A stretch of DNA of 40,551 bases from Ruminococcus sp. (GTDB lineage Bacteria > Bacillota > Clostridia > Oscillospirales > Ruminococcaceae), in assembly GCA_017463375.1 (NCBI GenBank), contig JAFTPG010000022.1, forward strand, positions 1-40,551, written 5' to 3'. A program made the position numbers and the translations under genes. Positions 1 through 8,585 of this stretch are shown piece by piece (the first letter of the stretch is position 1; each line of letters opens with the position of its first letter). The notes under the pieces are model-generated. The model was not told where the DNA came from. It saw only the letters and a list, made by a program, of their open reading frames with translations, and did no database searches.

Positions 1-384
1 AACAGCGAGAGTGCTTCCGTTCCGATTCTCGGTACTGTTACGGCTGGTCAGCCTATTACAGCTATTGAGGATATCACAGGATATGTCGGCTTTGAAGCTC
101 CCGGTCATGACCCTCAGGAGCTTTTCGCTCTCAGAATCCGCGGCGAAAGCATGATAAATGCAGGTATTCTCAATGGGGATATCGTTATAGTTGAACGCCG
201 CTGCTACGCCGAAAACGGCGAAATCGTCGTGGCTCTCGTTGACGGCGAGGAGGCTACTGTAAAGACATTCTACAAGGAAAACGGTCACTTCCGTCTACAG
301 CCCGAAAATGATACAATGGAGCCTATCATCGTCGAGGATCTGGAAATTCTCGGCAAGGTTATCGGTCTGAAAAGATATTATTAA
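1..384 (+). CDS. lexA: LexA repressor, C-terminal self-cleavage domain (5' end outside window)
   Basis: The frame is open from base 1 to the TAA at 382-384, so the gene is cut by the window edge and only about 127 residues are visible. They form the S24-type peptidase domain of LexA, the SOS repressor that cleaves itself when RecA filaments form on single-stranded DNA. Visible landmarks are the Ala-Gly cleavage site in VTAGQP (A15-G16 of the fragment), the catalytic Ser in RGESM (S50) and the catalytic Lys in ATVKTFY (K88). The Ala-to-Ser spacing of 35 residues matches E. coli LexA. The N-terminal winged helix that binds the SOS box is not in the window, so DNA specificity cannot be read. A UmuD or phage CI-type repressor shares this fold, but a chromosomal lexA next to cell-division genes is more likely. 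Confidence 0.9.
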   Translation, partial: NSESASVPILGTVTAGQPITAIEDITGYVGFEAPGHDPQELFALRIRGESMINAGILNGDIVIVERRCYAENGEIVVALVDGEEATVKTFYKENGHFRLQPENDTMEPIIVEDLEILGKVIGLKRYY

Positions 385-397
385 GCCTGCTAAGTCT

Positions 398-451
398 GCC
401 GGATAGAAAAGTTTTTCAGTAAATTTCTAAAAACCTCTTTTCTATTCCGGC
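398..451 (+). other. Long imperfect hairpin after lexA
   Basis: GCCGGA (398-403) pairs with TCCGGC (446-451), TAGAAAAG (404-411) with CTTTTCTA (437-444), and TTTTT (412-416) with AAAAA (429-433). A single T and a CCT are bulged on the 3' side. The stem has about 19 pairs. No clear T-run follows, so it is not a textbook intrinsic terminator. It may end lexA transcription or stabilise the mRNA 3' end. A TATAAT lies just downstream at 461-466, with another overlapping at 466-471, and could serve zapA, but no good -35 box is visible. Confidence 0.55.
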
Positions 452-529
452 AAAATGTAGTATAATATAATGTGATTCAATTCTACTTTCGATTTTTACA
501 ATATATATAAAGAAAGGAACAAAACAAAA

Positions 530-895
530 ATGCTGAATGATGTTAAAGTTATTATCTGCGGTAAGGAGTATAAGCTCAAAACCTCGGAATCTCCGAACTA
601 TGTGTTTGCTCTCGCAAGATCACTCGAAACTAAAATCAACTCCCATATGACCTCGGGAAGCGGCTCTTCTCCTTATGCTGCCGCTATTATGGTCGCTCTC
701 AGCCTCCTCGACGACCTCAGCAAGGCTAACGAAAGACTCGACAGCATCAGAGATCAGTCCAAGGAGTATGTTGACGAGGCGGGAAGAGCCCGTATTGAGC
801 GTGACGCTGCTCTCAAGGAAATTGAGGTTCTCAAGTCCAAGATAATTCAGCTCGAAAATAATGTCAAGCTGAAGGAACTCAAAGACAGTATCTGA
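530..895 (+). CDS. zapA: Cell division protein ZapA
   Basis: A 121-residue protein of ZapA type, which cross-links FtsZ protofilaments and stabilises the Z ring in the cytoplasm. The N-terminal third (NDVKVIICGKEYKLKT followed by the helix YVFALARSLETKI) is the typical ZapA head. The rest, from about residue 70, is a charged heptad-like helix ending in repeated Lys/Glu/Leu, as expected for the dimerising coiled coil. The start ATG is preceded by AAAGGA at 513-518. The stop overlaps the ATG of the U32 gene (TGATG at 893-897), so the two are translationally coupled. zapA next to a U32 gene is a recurrent arrangement in Firmicutes, which supports the call. The length is slightly above the usual 85-110 residues. 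Confidence 0.88.
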   Translation: MLNDVKVIICGKEYKLKTSESPNYVFALARSLETKINSHMTSGSGSSPYAAAIMVALSLLDDLSKANERLDSIRDQSKEYVDEAGRARIERDAALKEIEVLKSKIIQLENNVKLKELKDSI

Positions 896-2931
896 TGAGT
901 TTGAAAAAGCCTGAAATTCTTGCTCCGGCTGGAAGCATGGAGTCACTGACTGCCGCCCTCAGATGCGGTGCTGACGCTGTTTACATAGGCGGAAAAAAAT
1001 TCTCCGCAAGAAGCAGTGCTTCAAATTTCTCCGTTGAGGAGCTTTCCGAAGCTGCAGATAAATGCCATCTTTATAACGCTAAGCTTTATCTTGCAGTCAA
1101 TACCGTTATTTTCGATGAGGAAGCTGCTAAGTTCTGCGATTACATAAAAAAGGCAGCTGCCGCAGGTATTGACGCATTCATCGTTCAGGATCTCGGAGCT
1201 GCTGAGCTTATCCACAGATGTGTTCCCGATGCGGTCCTTCATGCTTCAACTCAGATGACTGTTCATACAGCTTACGGAGCCGGGCTGCTTAAAGCTCTCG
1301 GCTTCGGACGTGTTGTGCCTGCACGGGAGCTTGATAAAGATACTATTGCCGAAATATGCAGTACCGGAATCGAAACAGAGGTTTTTGTTCACGGTGCTCT
1401 GTGTATGTCTGTGTCGGGTCAGTGCTATATGTCTGCTGTTATCGGTTCACGCTCCGCTAACCGCGGCTGCTGCGGACAGGCTTGCAGACTCCCTTTTTCT
1501 GCCTGCGGAAATAAAAATGCCGCTTCACTCTCGCTCAAGGATCTGTCACTTATCCCGATTATTTCCCAGCTTGAGGAAATCGGTGCGGACTCCCTTAAAA
1601 TCGAGGGCAGAATGAAACGTCCCGAATATGTTGCCGCAGCTGTGGACGCTCTTTACGGAGCCTTCAGAGGGAAAGCTCCCGATATGCAGACGCTCAGAGG
1701 CATTTTCTCCCGCGGCGGCTTCACTGACGGATATTTCACAGGTAAACGCTCGGATATGTTCGGAGTAAGAGAAAAAGACGATGTCATTGCCGCTCAGACG
1801 ATTATTCCGAAAATTCACGAGCTTTACCGCTATGAACGCAAGGTTCGCAAAATTGATTTCCATGTAGTGATCAGATCAGGACAGCCTGTCAGAATCACTG
1901 CTTTCTGCGGCGGCTTTGAGGAATCCGTTTGCTCGGACATTCCGCAAATCGCCCAGAATCGTCCCACGGATATGGCTATGCTCGAAAAGCAGCTCTCACG
2001 TCTGGGAGATACCGTGTTCGAGCTTGGCTGTGTTACTGCTGAGATCGACGACGGTCTTATTGTTCCAGCAGGTAAGCTCAATGAGCTCAGACGTATTCTC
2101 GTGGAGAAGATGAATGAACGCATTATTTCCGAACTCGCTCCGAACTGCACTATTACCGGCTATGAGCCTGCTTCCGGAAAAATCAGAAATATCAGGGGCA
2201 GATCTCCACTCCCTGTAAGAGTATTTTGCAGGACGGCTGAACAGGTTCATGCTGCTGTCGGACTGTCGGAATTTGTCACAGTTCCTCATGAGCTGCTTCT
2301 CGGTGATTCCCTGAACGATATTCCCCGCGATAAAGTGATCGTATCTCCTCCGAGATTTATCGTCAATGCAGAAAAGCTGTTCTCGGAGCTCACAACTCTG
2401 CGTGATAACGGCTTTACTCACCTGCTTTGTCATACTCCAGATACGATCTCCATGGGCAAAAGGCTCGGATTCGTTCTTCACGGAGGCTTTGGGCTGAATA
2501 CCTGTAACTCGTACAGTGCGGACGCCCTGAAAAAGCTTGGTCTGGCGGATTTTACCGCTTCATTTGAGCTGAAAATTTCTCAGATGAATTCTATATCGGC
2601 GGAGATCCCTATGGGCGCTGTCATTTATGGACGGCTGCCGCTGATGCTGACCAGAAACTGTCCCGTGAAAAACGAAATCGGATGCAAAAAATGCCGGAAA
2701 TCCATTACCGACCGTACAGGACGAAGCTTCATGATTAACTGCTCCCGTGATTATGTGGAGATCCTTAACTCCGATATTCTCTATATGTCAGATAAGTTAA
2801 ACCAGTTTGATTCGCTGAGCTTTGGTATAATTATGCTGAATGATGAAAATGCTGCTGGAACTGTAAACGCTATAAAGGGCGTCAGACCGGATGAGCAGAC
2901 TACACGGGGACTTTATTACAGAGGAATTTGA
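895..2931 (+). CDS. U32 family protein (RlhA-like, with C-terminal extension)
   Basis: 678 residues. The N-terminal half begins PEILAPAGSMESL and contains the U32 core with GADAVYIGG and the Cys-rich segment FVHGALCMSVSGQC...GCCGQACR (Cys170, 177, 192, 193, 197). In characterised U32 proteins such as RlhA and TrhP these cysteines belong to a conserved cluster needed for tRNA or 23S rRNA hydroxylation. U32 was named a peptidase family, but RNA hydroxylation is the better supported role. The C-terminal half carries the DUF3656-type extension and a second Cys group (NCPVKNEIGCKKC) near residue 590. Start ATG 895 overlaps the zapA stop. dut follows five bases after its TGA. The exact RNA substrate cannot be decided from sequence. 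Confidence 0.85.
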   Translation: MSLKKPEILAPAGSMESLTAALRCGADAVYIGGKKFSARSSASNFSVEELSEAADKCHLYNAKLYLAVNTVIFDEEAAKFCDYIKKAAAAGIDAFIVQDLGAAELIHRCVPDAVLHASTQMTVHTAYGAGLLKALGFGRVVPARELDKDTIAEICSTGIETEVFVHGALCMSVSGQCYMSAVIGSRSANRGCCGQACRLPFSACGNKNAASLSLKDLSLIPIISQLEEIGADSLKIEGRMKRPEYVAAAVDALYGAFRGKAPDMQTLRGIFSRGGFTDGYFTGKRSDMFGVREKDDVIAAQTIIPKIHELYRYERKVRKIDFHVVIRSGQPVRITAFCGGFEESVCSDIPQIAQNRPTDMAMLEKQLSRLGDTVFELGCVTAEIDDGLIVPAGKLNELRRILVEKMNERIISELAPNCTITGYEPASGKIRNIRGRSPLPVRVFCRTAEQVHAAVGLSEFVTVPHELLLGDSLNDIPRDKVIVSPPRFIVNAEKLFSELTTLRDNGFTHLLCHTPDTISMGKRLGFVLHGGFGLNTCNSYSADALKKLGLADFTASFELKISQMNSISAEIPMGAVIYGRLPLMLTRNCPVKNEIGCKKCRKSITDRTGRSFMINCSRDYVEILNSDILYMSDKLNQFDSLSFGIIMLNDENAAGTVNAIKGVRPDEQTTRGLYYRGI

Positions 2932-2936
2932 TTACT

Positions 2937-3374
2937 ATGAAACTTATATTAAAAAAATTGAAGGATAACGCTGTTATTCCTGTCAGAGCTACTTCCGGAA
3001 GCGCAGGTCTGGATCTGTGTTCCTGCATAGATTCTCCCGTAGATATTCTGCCCGGTGAAATCGCTGTGATCCCAACCGGACTTTCAGCTCAGCCCGAATC
3101 CAATGATACGGCTCTGATGATATATCCGCGTTCGGGGCTTGCTTCACGTTATGGTATCTCTCTTGCAAACTGCGTTGGTGTAGTTGACAGCGACTACAGA
3201 GGCGAGATCTGTGTGCCGCTCATTAATCACGGCTCGGAGCGCTTTACTGTTGAAAACGGTATGAGAATCGCTCAGCTTGTTGTAACTCCTGTTATTCTTC
3301 CCGAGATCGAGGTCAGTGACGCTCTTTCTGCTACAGAAAGAGGATGCGGCGGCTTCGGTTCAACCGGACTTTAA
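2937..3374 (+). CDS. dut: dUTP diphosphatase
   Basis: 145 residues from ATG 2937. All five motifs of the trimeric dUTPase family are present in order: SAGLDLCS, PRSGLASRYG, GVVDSDYRGEI, RIAQLVV and the C-terminal RGCGGFGSTG arm that closes the active site. The enzyme hydrolyses dUTP to dUMP and pyrophosphate, keeping uracil out of DNA and feeding thymidylate synthesis. An upstream in-frame TTG at 2928 would add three residues but sits only three bases after GAGG (2921-2924). ATG 2937, 12 bases after the same GAGG, fits family N-termini better. It is coupled to the U32 gene. A dCMP deaminase at 10821 supplies the other dUMP route. Confidence 0.95.
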   Translation: MKLILKKLKDNAVIPVRATSGSAGLDLCSCIDSPVDILPGEIAVIPTGLSAQPESNDTALMIYPRSGLASRYGISLANCVGVVDSDYRGEICVPLINHGSERFTVENGMRIAQLVVTPVILPEIEVSDALSATERGCGGFGSTGL

Positions 3375-3395
3375 TTTTAATCAGAGGTGTAAATA

Positions 3396-3659
3396 ATGAA
3401 AAAAACGCTTTTAATGACTGTTCTCATGATTGCTGCAATTGTATTCGGCGGACTTATCAGCGGTGCCTGTGAAGGAAGCGCTGCTTTGGGCTGGCTGGCA
3501 TACTCGAAATCTTTCAATTTTTCTCCCGGAGAGATCATAGCTATTGATGTCATAACTTTGAATTTCGGTATATCTATTTCTGCTAACGTTGCTCAGCTCA
3601 TACTCATCCTCGTGGGATTCTTCGCTTACTGCAAAATTGCTCCAAAGCTTATCAAGTAA
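3396..3659 (+). CDS. DUF4321 small membrane protein
   Basis: 87 residues with two hydrophobic segments: residues about 5-24 (LLMTVLMIAAIVFGGLISG) and about 58-80 (ANVAQLILILVGFFAYC). Between them lies a short loop containing the family-typical pattern of Gly, Trp-Leu and FNFSPGEI. This fits DUF4321, a Clostridia family regularly found just upstream of mreB. No biochemical role is known to me. The position suggests a cell-envelope or elongasome-related job, which is inference. AGAGGTG at 3382-3388 is the ribosome binding site. After the stop, a small CGCAG/CTGCG hairpin (around 3676-3690) and then the mreB promoter follow, so the two may not be strictly co-transcribed. Confidence 0.82.
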   Translation: MKKTLLMTVLMIAAIVFGGLISGACEGSAALGWLAYSKSFNFSPGEIIAIDVITLNFGISISANVAQLILILVGFFAYCKIAPKLIK

Positions 3660-3712
3660 TTGCGGAATCTTACATACGCAGTTTCTGCGGAAATATTTTT
3701 CATCCAGAAATC

Positions 3713-3741
3713 CTGTCTATATTCCACTTTTGTGTTATAAT
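3713..3741 (+). promoter_or_regulatory. Candidate sigma-A promoter of mreBCD-mrdA
   Basis: TATAAT at 3736-3741 is preceded by TG one base upstream (TGTTATAAT), an extended -10 box. The -35 position 17 bases upstream reads CTGTCT (3713-3718), a weak match to TTGACA. It lies about 50 bases before the mreB start, giving a short leader with AAGGAG just before ATG 3790. Confidence 0.45.
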
Positions 3742-3789
3742 ATAGTATAGATCAGAAATAGAACGATTTTGAATTAAGGAGCTTCAATA

Positions 3790-4806
3790 ATGTTTACAAA
3801 GGATATTGGTATCGACCTCGGTACCGCTAATACACTCGTATATGTCAGAGGAAAGGGTATTATCATCCGTGAGCCCTCTGTTGTTGCTGTTAATACACGA
3901 ACCGATAAATGCCGCTATGTCGGCAAGGAGGCTAAGGATGTTATCGGCAGAACTCCCGGCTCTATCGTCGCTGTAAGACCTCTTAAAGACGGCGTTATCG
4001 CTCATTTTGATATCACAACTACTCTCCTTCAGGAGTTCATTAAAAAGGCTCTCAGAGGCACTCTCTTCACCAAAGCCAATGTTATTATCTGCATTCCTTC
4101 GGGCGTCACTCCCGTTGAGCGCAGAGCTGTCCGTGAAGCCTGCAAAAATGCAGGAGCTAACAATGTTCTCATCATTGAGGAGCCTATGGCTGCGGCTATA
4201 GGCGCAGGTCTCCCGACTAATGAGCCTTCGGGCAGCATGATCGTCGACATCGGCGGAGGTACAAGCGAGGTCGCTGTCATTTCTATGGGCGGAATAGTCG
4301 CTTCACGCTCCGTAAGATGCGCCGGTGATGAGTTTGATACAGCTATCATCAACTATATCAAGAAAAAATATAATCTCCTCATCGGTGAGCGTACTGCCGA
4401 GAATATCAAGCTTGAGATCGGCTCTGCATTCCCGACTGAAAAGGAAAATTCAATGGAGATCAAAGGACGAAACCTCCTGAACGGTCTCCCGGAGAATATT
4501 ACCATAAATTCAGCTGAAATCCGTGACGCTCTCGTCGAGCCGCTTTCCCGTGTTATAGAGGCTATCAAGGCTACGCTTGAGGAAACTCCTCCGGAGCTTT
4601 CTGCCGATATCATCGACCAGGGCATTACTCTTGCAGGCGGCGGCGCTCTGCTTAAAGGTCTCGACAAGCTCATTAACCGTGAAACAGGTATGCCTGTCTA
4701 TATCGCTGAATATCCCCTTGACTGCGTTGCGGAGGGCACGGGTAAAATACTCGAGAATATCGATAAGTATCAGGATGCTCTGACCGAGAACGTCAAGTAC
4801 TACTAA
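3790..4806 (+). CDS. mreB: Rod shape-determining protein MreB
   Basis: 338 residues, the usual length of MreB, the bacterial actin that forms membrane-attached filaments and guides lateral wall synthesis. The actin-fold nucleotide motifs are visible: phosphate 1 [19 protein letters not shown] near the N-terminus, phosphate 2 [16 protein letters not shown] around residues 150-165, and the adenosine motif [17 protein letters not shown] near 280. The N-terminal MFTKDIG lacks an amphipathic helix, so membrane contact would rely on the hydrophobic loop, as in Gram-positive MreB. mreC follows after 11 bases with an AGGAGG site, and the full mreBCD-PBP2 operon is intact, which separates this from Mbl or MreBH paralogues. 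Confidence 0.96.
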   Translation: MFTKDIGIDLGTANTLVYVRGKGIIIREPSVVAVNTRTDKCRYVGKEAKDVIGRTPGSIVAVRPLKDGVIAHFDITTTLLQEFIKKALRGTLFTKANVIICIPSGVTPVERRAVREACKNAGANNVLIIEEPMAAAIGAGLPTNEPSGSMIVDIGGGTSEVAVISMGGIVASRSVRCAGDEFDTAIINYIKKKYNLLIGERTAENIKLEIGSAFPTEKENSMEIKGRNLLNGLPENITINSAEIRDALVEPLSRVIEAIKATLEETPPELSADIIDQGITLAGGGALLKGLDKLINRETGMPVYIAEYPLDCVAEGTGKILENIDKYQDALTENVKYY

Positions 4807-4817
4807 GGAGGACTCTG

Positions 4818-5684
4818 ATGCGCAATTTCTTAAAAAGCACCAGATTCAAAGTTCTGCTCGCTTTTCTTGCATTTCTTGTCGGAATCATGATTTACGGCGT
4901 CACTAAGGGAGGCTACTCGCTTTCGGGTGCTTCCTTTGTCAATACCATCACAAAGCCTTTCCGTTCTCTTTCAAACAGCGTTACTATGAAAGTTGAAAAC
5001 TATCTCGACAAGGTTTCAAATGCTACGGAATACTATAACGAAAATCTGCGCCTGAAGCAGCAGGTCAATGAGCTTACTCAGCAGCTTACCGATTATGAGG
5101 CTCTCAAGGAAGAGGTTGCGGAGCTGCGTAAGTTCGTTACTATCAAGGAGGAGCACGAGGACTATATTCTCTCTGAGCCATGCGATATTCTCAGCTATGT
5201 TGCAAACGACCCCTTTAAGTCGTTCACGATCAATAAAGGCTCCGCTGAGGGTATCAAGCCCTACTGCCCTGTTGTTACGGCTGAGGGACTCGTCGGCATT
5301 ACTGTCGAGGTATCGGAGCATGTTTCAACAGTCCGCACTATTCTCTCCCCTGACCTTTCTGTTGCGGCTGTTTCTTCTTCCTCGGTTGCTGATACGGGTA
5401 TCATCGAGGGTACTATCCTCGACGCTGAGAACGGCAATACTAAGCTTATACATGTGGATATCGACAACAGGCTCAAAGAAGGCGATCTTATGATTACTTC
5501 GGGTACGAGCGGTCTTTTCCCTAAGGATTATCCCATAGGCTTCGTTAAGAGGGTGAATCTTGACTCGAACGGACTCTCTGCCTGCGCTGAAATTGAACCA
5601 TGCATCGACATAACTCGTCTCACCTCTGTTATTGTTATTACCGATTTCAGCGGCAAAAAGGAGGCGGACAGCGATGAGAATTAA
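4818..5684 (+). CDS. mreC: Rod shape-determining protein MreC
   Basis: 288 residues. One N-terminal membrane anchor (about residues 10-30, FKVLLAFLAFLVGIMIYG) is followed by a coiled coil rich in Leu, Glu and Gln (about 62-105) and then the extracellular beta-barrel domains, with the family-typical segments NDPFKSFTINKGSAEGI and TSGTSGLFPKDYPIGFV. MreC bridges MreB and MreD in the membrane to the transpeptidase PBP2 outside and activates it. The ribosome binding site AAGGAGG lies directly upstream (4804-4810). The 3' end overlaps mreD by 11 bases. Length and order are normal for the family. Confidence 0.95.
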   Translation: MRNFLKSTRFKVLLAFLAFLVGIMIYGVTKGGYSLSGASFVNTITKPFRSLSNSVTMKVENYLDKVSNATEYYNENLRLKQQVNELTQQLTDYEALKEEVAELRKFVTIKEEHEDYILSEPCDILSYVANDPFKSFTINKGSAEGIKPYCPVVTAEGLVGITVEVSEHVSTVRTILSPDLSVAAVSSSSVADTGIIEGTILDAENGNTKLIHVDIDNRLKEGDLMITSGTSGLFPKDYPIGFVKRVNLDSNGLSACAEIEPCIDITRLTSVIVITDFSGKKEADSDEN

Positions 5685-6231
5685 AACTCCGAAAGAGAAA
5701 AGAACCCTCATTTACAAAACTATCATCCGCTGGATTCTTTACTACATTTTAATTTTCTTCTCTTTTGTCCTTATGACCTCGGGAACTATGCTCAAGCCTG
5801 TGCTCATGATTCCGATTGCTCTGTGTATTGCTGTAAATAATAATCAGATAGGCTCGGCTCTTACAGGAGCTGCGTGCGGTTTCCTTATTGATATCAGCTG
5901 CGGAAAGCTTCTCGGCTATAATGCTGTGATTCTGACCTTCTTCTGCATACTCGTTTCACTGCTGTTTGAGCTTTACCTCAGGAACCGATTCATCAATATA
6001 CTTATTGCGTCAGCCGCTGTTTCCTTTATTCAGGGCTGGCTCGATTATAAGTTCTATTACGAGATATGGAACTACGATAATGTCGAAAGAATCTTCTCAA
6101 CGGTCACAATTCCCGTGTGGATTCTTACTGTCATTTCTACTGTATTCGTATATCTGATCATCAGGCTGATAAATCATTTTCTTCTGCCTAAAGAGCATCT
6201 CACGCTTGAAGAGGCTATTAAAACCAATTGA
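5674..6231 (+). CDS. mreD: Rod shape-determining protein MreD
   Basis: 185 residues from ATG 5674, chosen because AGGAGG at 5659-5664 lies nine bases upstream. A longer in-frame reading starts inside mreC without such a site. The protein is highly hydrophobic with about five or six membrane segments, including YYILIFFSFVLMTSG, a segment around ALTGAACGFLIDISCG and a C-terminal one, VWILTVISTVFVYLII. The GFLIDISCGKLLGYNA stretch is the recognisable MreD signature. MreD is the integral membrane partner of MreC in the elongasome. The 11-base overlap with mreC implies coupled translation. Confidence 0.92.
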   Translation: MRIKTPKEKRTLIYKTIIRWILYYILIFFSFVLMTSGTMLKPVLMIPIALCIAVNNNQIGSALTGAACGFLIDISCGKLLGYNAVILTFFCILVSLLFELYLRNRFINILIASAAVSFIQGWLDYKFYYEIWNYDNVERIFSTVTIPVWILTVISTVFVYLIIRLINHFLLPKEHLTLEEAIKTN

Positions 6232-6237
6232 GACTAT

Positions 6238-6266
6238 GTACCGATAGCTGCTATGCCTATCGGTAC
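6238..6266 (+). other. Perfect 10-bp inverted repeat between mreD and mrdA
   Basis: GTACCGATAG (6238-6247) pairs perfectly with CTATCGGTAC (6257-6266) around a nine-base loop. Only TGCTTTT follows, so it is a weak terminator at best. It ends eight bases before the AAAGGAG that serves mrdA. It could act as an attenuator, a processing site or an mRNA stabiliser that sets PBP2 output relative to MreBCD. Confidence 0.6.
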
Positions 6267-6289
6267 TGCTTTTAAAGGAGCGATTATTT

Positions 6290-8536
6290 TTGAAAAGCTT
6301 TGCCGACAAAATCAAATCTGTCATTATTGTTGGGATTGTTCTTGTTTTGGGGATTACAAGCGCTATACGCCTCATGGAAATTCAGATCGTCGGGAATGAG
6401 GATATAGTTCCTCCCGAACGAGGAGAAATTGATAACTCTTTCTCCTATACCAAAAAATCAAAGGCTACCCGAGGTGAAATCGTTGATTACAGCGGAAACC
6501 TCATTGTCACAAATATCACCAGCACCGATATTATTCTTCAGAAGGCGTTCTTCCCTGAGGATAATCAGGAGGGAAATAAGGTTCTGCTTCAGATCTACAA
6601 CGAGCTGAAGCACAGAGGATATGTCATAGAGCAGAATCTGCCCATTTCAGAAACTGCTCCCTATGTGTTCACTTCTGAGGATACCGACGCTCTCAAGACC
6701 GAGCTTAATCTCAATGTCTACGCTACTGCTGAGAACTGCATAGATAAGCTGATTTCAGATTACGAAATCGCTGACAGCTATTCTGATGCCGAGAAGCGCA
6801 TTATCGCTGGTCTGAGATACGAGCTTGTGTACAAGGATTTCTCCTACAGCAACGATTTTGTGCTCGCAAGAGATGTCGATGACGATACGGTCATCGCTAT
6901 GAAAGAGCTGAGCAATCTCCTTCGCGGAGTTGACGCTGTGGATTCGGCTGCCCGTGAGATCGTCAGAGGCGATATTCTCCCTCATGAGATCGGTACTGTG
7001 GGTCCGATCTATGCTGAGGAATACGCTGAGCTGAAAAATGAGGGCTATGAGCTGAACGATGTTCTCGGTAAAAGCGGTATAGAGTCTGCTATGGAGACTC
7101 TTCTGCGCGGTCAGAACGGCGAGGAAAAGGTTACTGTCAAGGACAACGCAATTATTGATGTAGAGACAGTTTCCGCTGCTCAGTCGGGTCAGACTGTGAA
7201 GCTCACTGTCAACGGCACTTATCAGCTCAGACTTCAGGGTATTCTCGACAGCTTTATCGCAAATTTCCAGAGCTTCAATCAGAAGCCTGAGCTGGACGAT
7301 GTTCACTCGGGAGCTTTAGTAGTTCTTGACGCTAAAACAGGTGCTCTGAGAGGTTCGGCTACTGCTCCGACATATAATCTCATCGACTACAAAAATGATT
7401 ATGAGTCTGTTATCAATGCTGAGTACTCCCCTCTTGTGAACCGTGCATTTGATGGTCTCTACCGTCCGGGTTCGACCTTCAAGACGATTACTGCTACGGC
7501 AGGTCTTAACGAGGGTATCGTTCTGCCTGAAACAACCTATGTCTGCAACCGTAAATATCACTTTATTGATACGGATTACCAGTGTACAGGATATCATAAC
7601 GATATCGCTGTTACGAGAGCTATCCAGGTTTCATGCAATATCTATTTCTATGAGCTTTCTCAAAGACTGGGTATCGACAATATTACAAAATATGCCAATC
7701 TTTTCGGACTCGGTCAGCATACCGGTATTGAAACAGGCGATGCGGCAGGATATCTCGCAAATCCCGAAACCTTTGTCGCTCATGGGCAGAACTGGTATAT
7801 CGGCTACGTTCTTCAGGCTGGTATCGGTAATATCGACTGCGGTATGACGCCCCTCCAGATGGCTTGTGTCGCCAACACTATCGCCAACAACGGCGTCCGC
7901 TATAAACCCTATCTTGTTGACAGTCTCTACAGCTACGGCGACAATCAGCTTATCTCCAAAACAAAGCCTACTGTTGCCGAAACGATTGAGCTGAATTACG
8001 ATTATGTTTTCGACTATGTTGAAGCAGGTATGATTGCCGCTTCCCACAGTATGCCTGAAAAGTATTCGCTGTCAAATCTCGGATTCGATGTCGCTATAAA
8101 GACAGGTACTCCGCAGGTCGGAGAAAACGGCGAGCAGAACTCGTTCTTCATCGGATACGCTCCTGCTGATGACCCCGAAATCGCTTTCGCAGGCGTTATC
8201 GAGGGCGGTGAGTACTCCAAATATATGATCCGTGATATTATTCTCGCTTATCAGGAATGCTATGGTCTTAACGGAACTGCTCCAACGGCTGTGCTCGGAG
8301 ACCCTGGTACCAGCAGCTCCTCAACAGAAACAGGTACTGCAACAGGCACAGGCACTGACAGCGCCATGACCTCAGTTCCCACTGAAACGGTCACCGCCGC
8401 AAACGGTGAACCTGCTGCTCCTGAAAGCAGTACTCCTGACGAGCAGACTGCTTCTGAGCCGCAGAACGCTGATGCAGCAATGCCTCCGGAAACTCCGGAG
8501 AATGAAGAGCCTCAGCAGACTTCACAGAGTGAATAA
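6290..8536 (+). CDS. mrdA: Peptidoglycan transpeptidase PBP2 (class B penicillin-binding protein)
   Basis: 748 residues starting at TTG 6290, supported by AAAGGAG at 6274-6280, nine bases upstream. It has an N-terminal membrane anchor (about 10-28), a PBP dimer domain (about 55-300) and a transpeptidase domain. All three catalytic motifs are present: STFK (S395-K398), SCN (448-450) and KTGT (604-607). It is the D,D-transpeptidase that cross-links lateral wall peptidoglycan with RodA and MreBCD. rodA itself is not in the window. Residues about 662-748 form a low-complexity tail rich in Thr, Ser, Glu and Pro beyond the catalytic domain, probably disordered in the wall. As last gene of the mre operon it is PBP2-like rather than the septal PBP3. 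Confidence 0.94.
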   Translation: MKSFADKIKSVIIVGIVLVLGITSAIRLMEIQIVGNEDIVPPERGEIDNSFSYTKKSKATRGEIVDYSGNLIVTNITSTDIILQKAFFPEDNQEGNKVLLQIYNELKHRGYVIEQNLPISETAPYVFTSEDTDALKTELNLNVYATAENCIDKLISDYEIADSYSDAEKRIIAGLRYELVYKDFSYSNDFVLARDVDDDTVIAMKELSNLLRGVDAVDSAAREIVRGDILPHEIGTVGPIYAEEYAELKNEGYELNDVLGKSGIESAMETLLRGQNGEEKVTVKDNAIIDVETVSAAQSGQTVKLTVNGTYQLRLQGILDSFIANFQSFNQKPELDDVHSGALVVLDAKTGALRGSATAPTYNLIDYKNDYESVINAEYSPLVNRAFDGLYRPGSTFKTITATAGLNEGIVLPETTYVCNRKYHFIDTDYQCTGYHNDIAVTRAIQVSCNIYFYELSQRLGIDNITKYANLFGLGQHTGIETGDAAGYLANPETFVAHGQNWYIGYVLQAGIGNIDCGMTPLQMACVANTIANNGVRYKPYLVDSLYSYGDNQLISKTKPTVAETIELNYDYVFDYVEAGMIAASHSMPEKYSLSNLGFDVAIKTGTPQVGENGEQNSFFIGYAPADDPEIAFAGVIEGGEYSKYMIRDIILAYQECYGLNGTAPTAVLGDPGTSSSSTETGTATGTGTDSAMTSVPTETVTAANGEPAAPESSTPDEQTASEPQNADAAMPPETPENEEPQQTSQSE

Positions 8537-8546
8537 AGCATAAATT

Positions 8547-8584
8547 AAAGGCAGACATTGTGAAATGTCTGCCTTTGCTGTTTT
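8547..8584 (+). terminator. Bidirectional terminator between mrdA and the MATE gene
   Basis: A perfect 13-bp stem, AAAGGCAGACATT (8547-8559) with AATGTCTGCCTTT (8564-8576), closes a GTGA tetraloop of the GNRA type. A short T-run (TTTT, 8581-8584) follows on the plus strand. It sits between two convergent genes, 11 bases after the mrdA stop, and can also serve the minus strand. Confidence 0.9.
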
Positions 8585-8585
8585 A

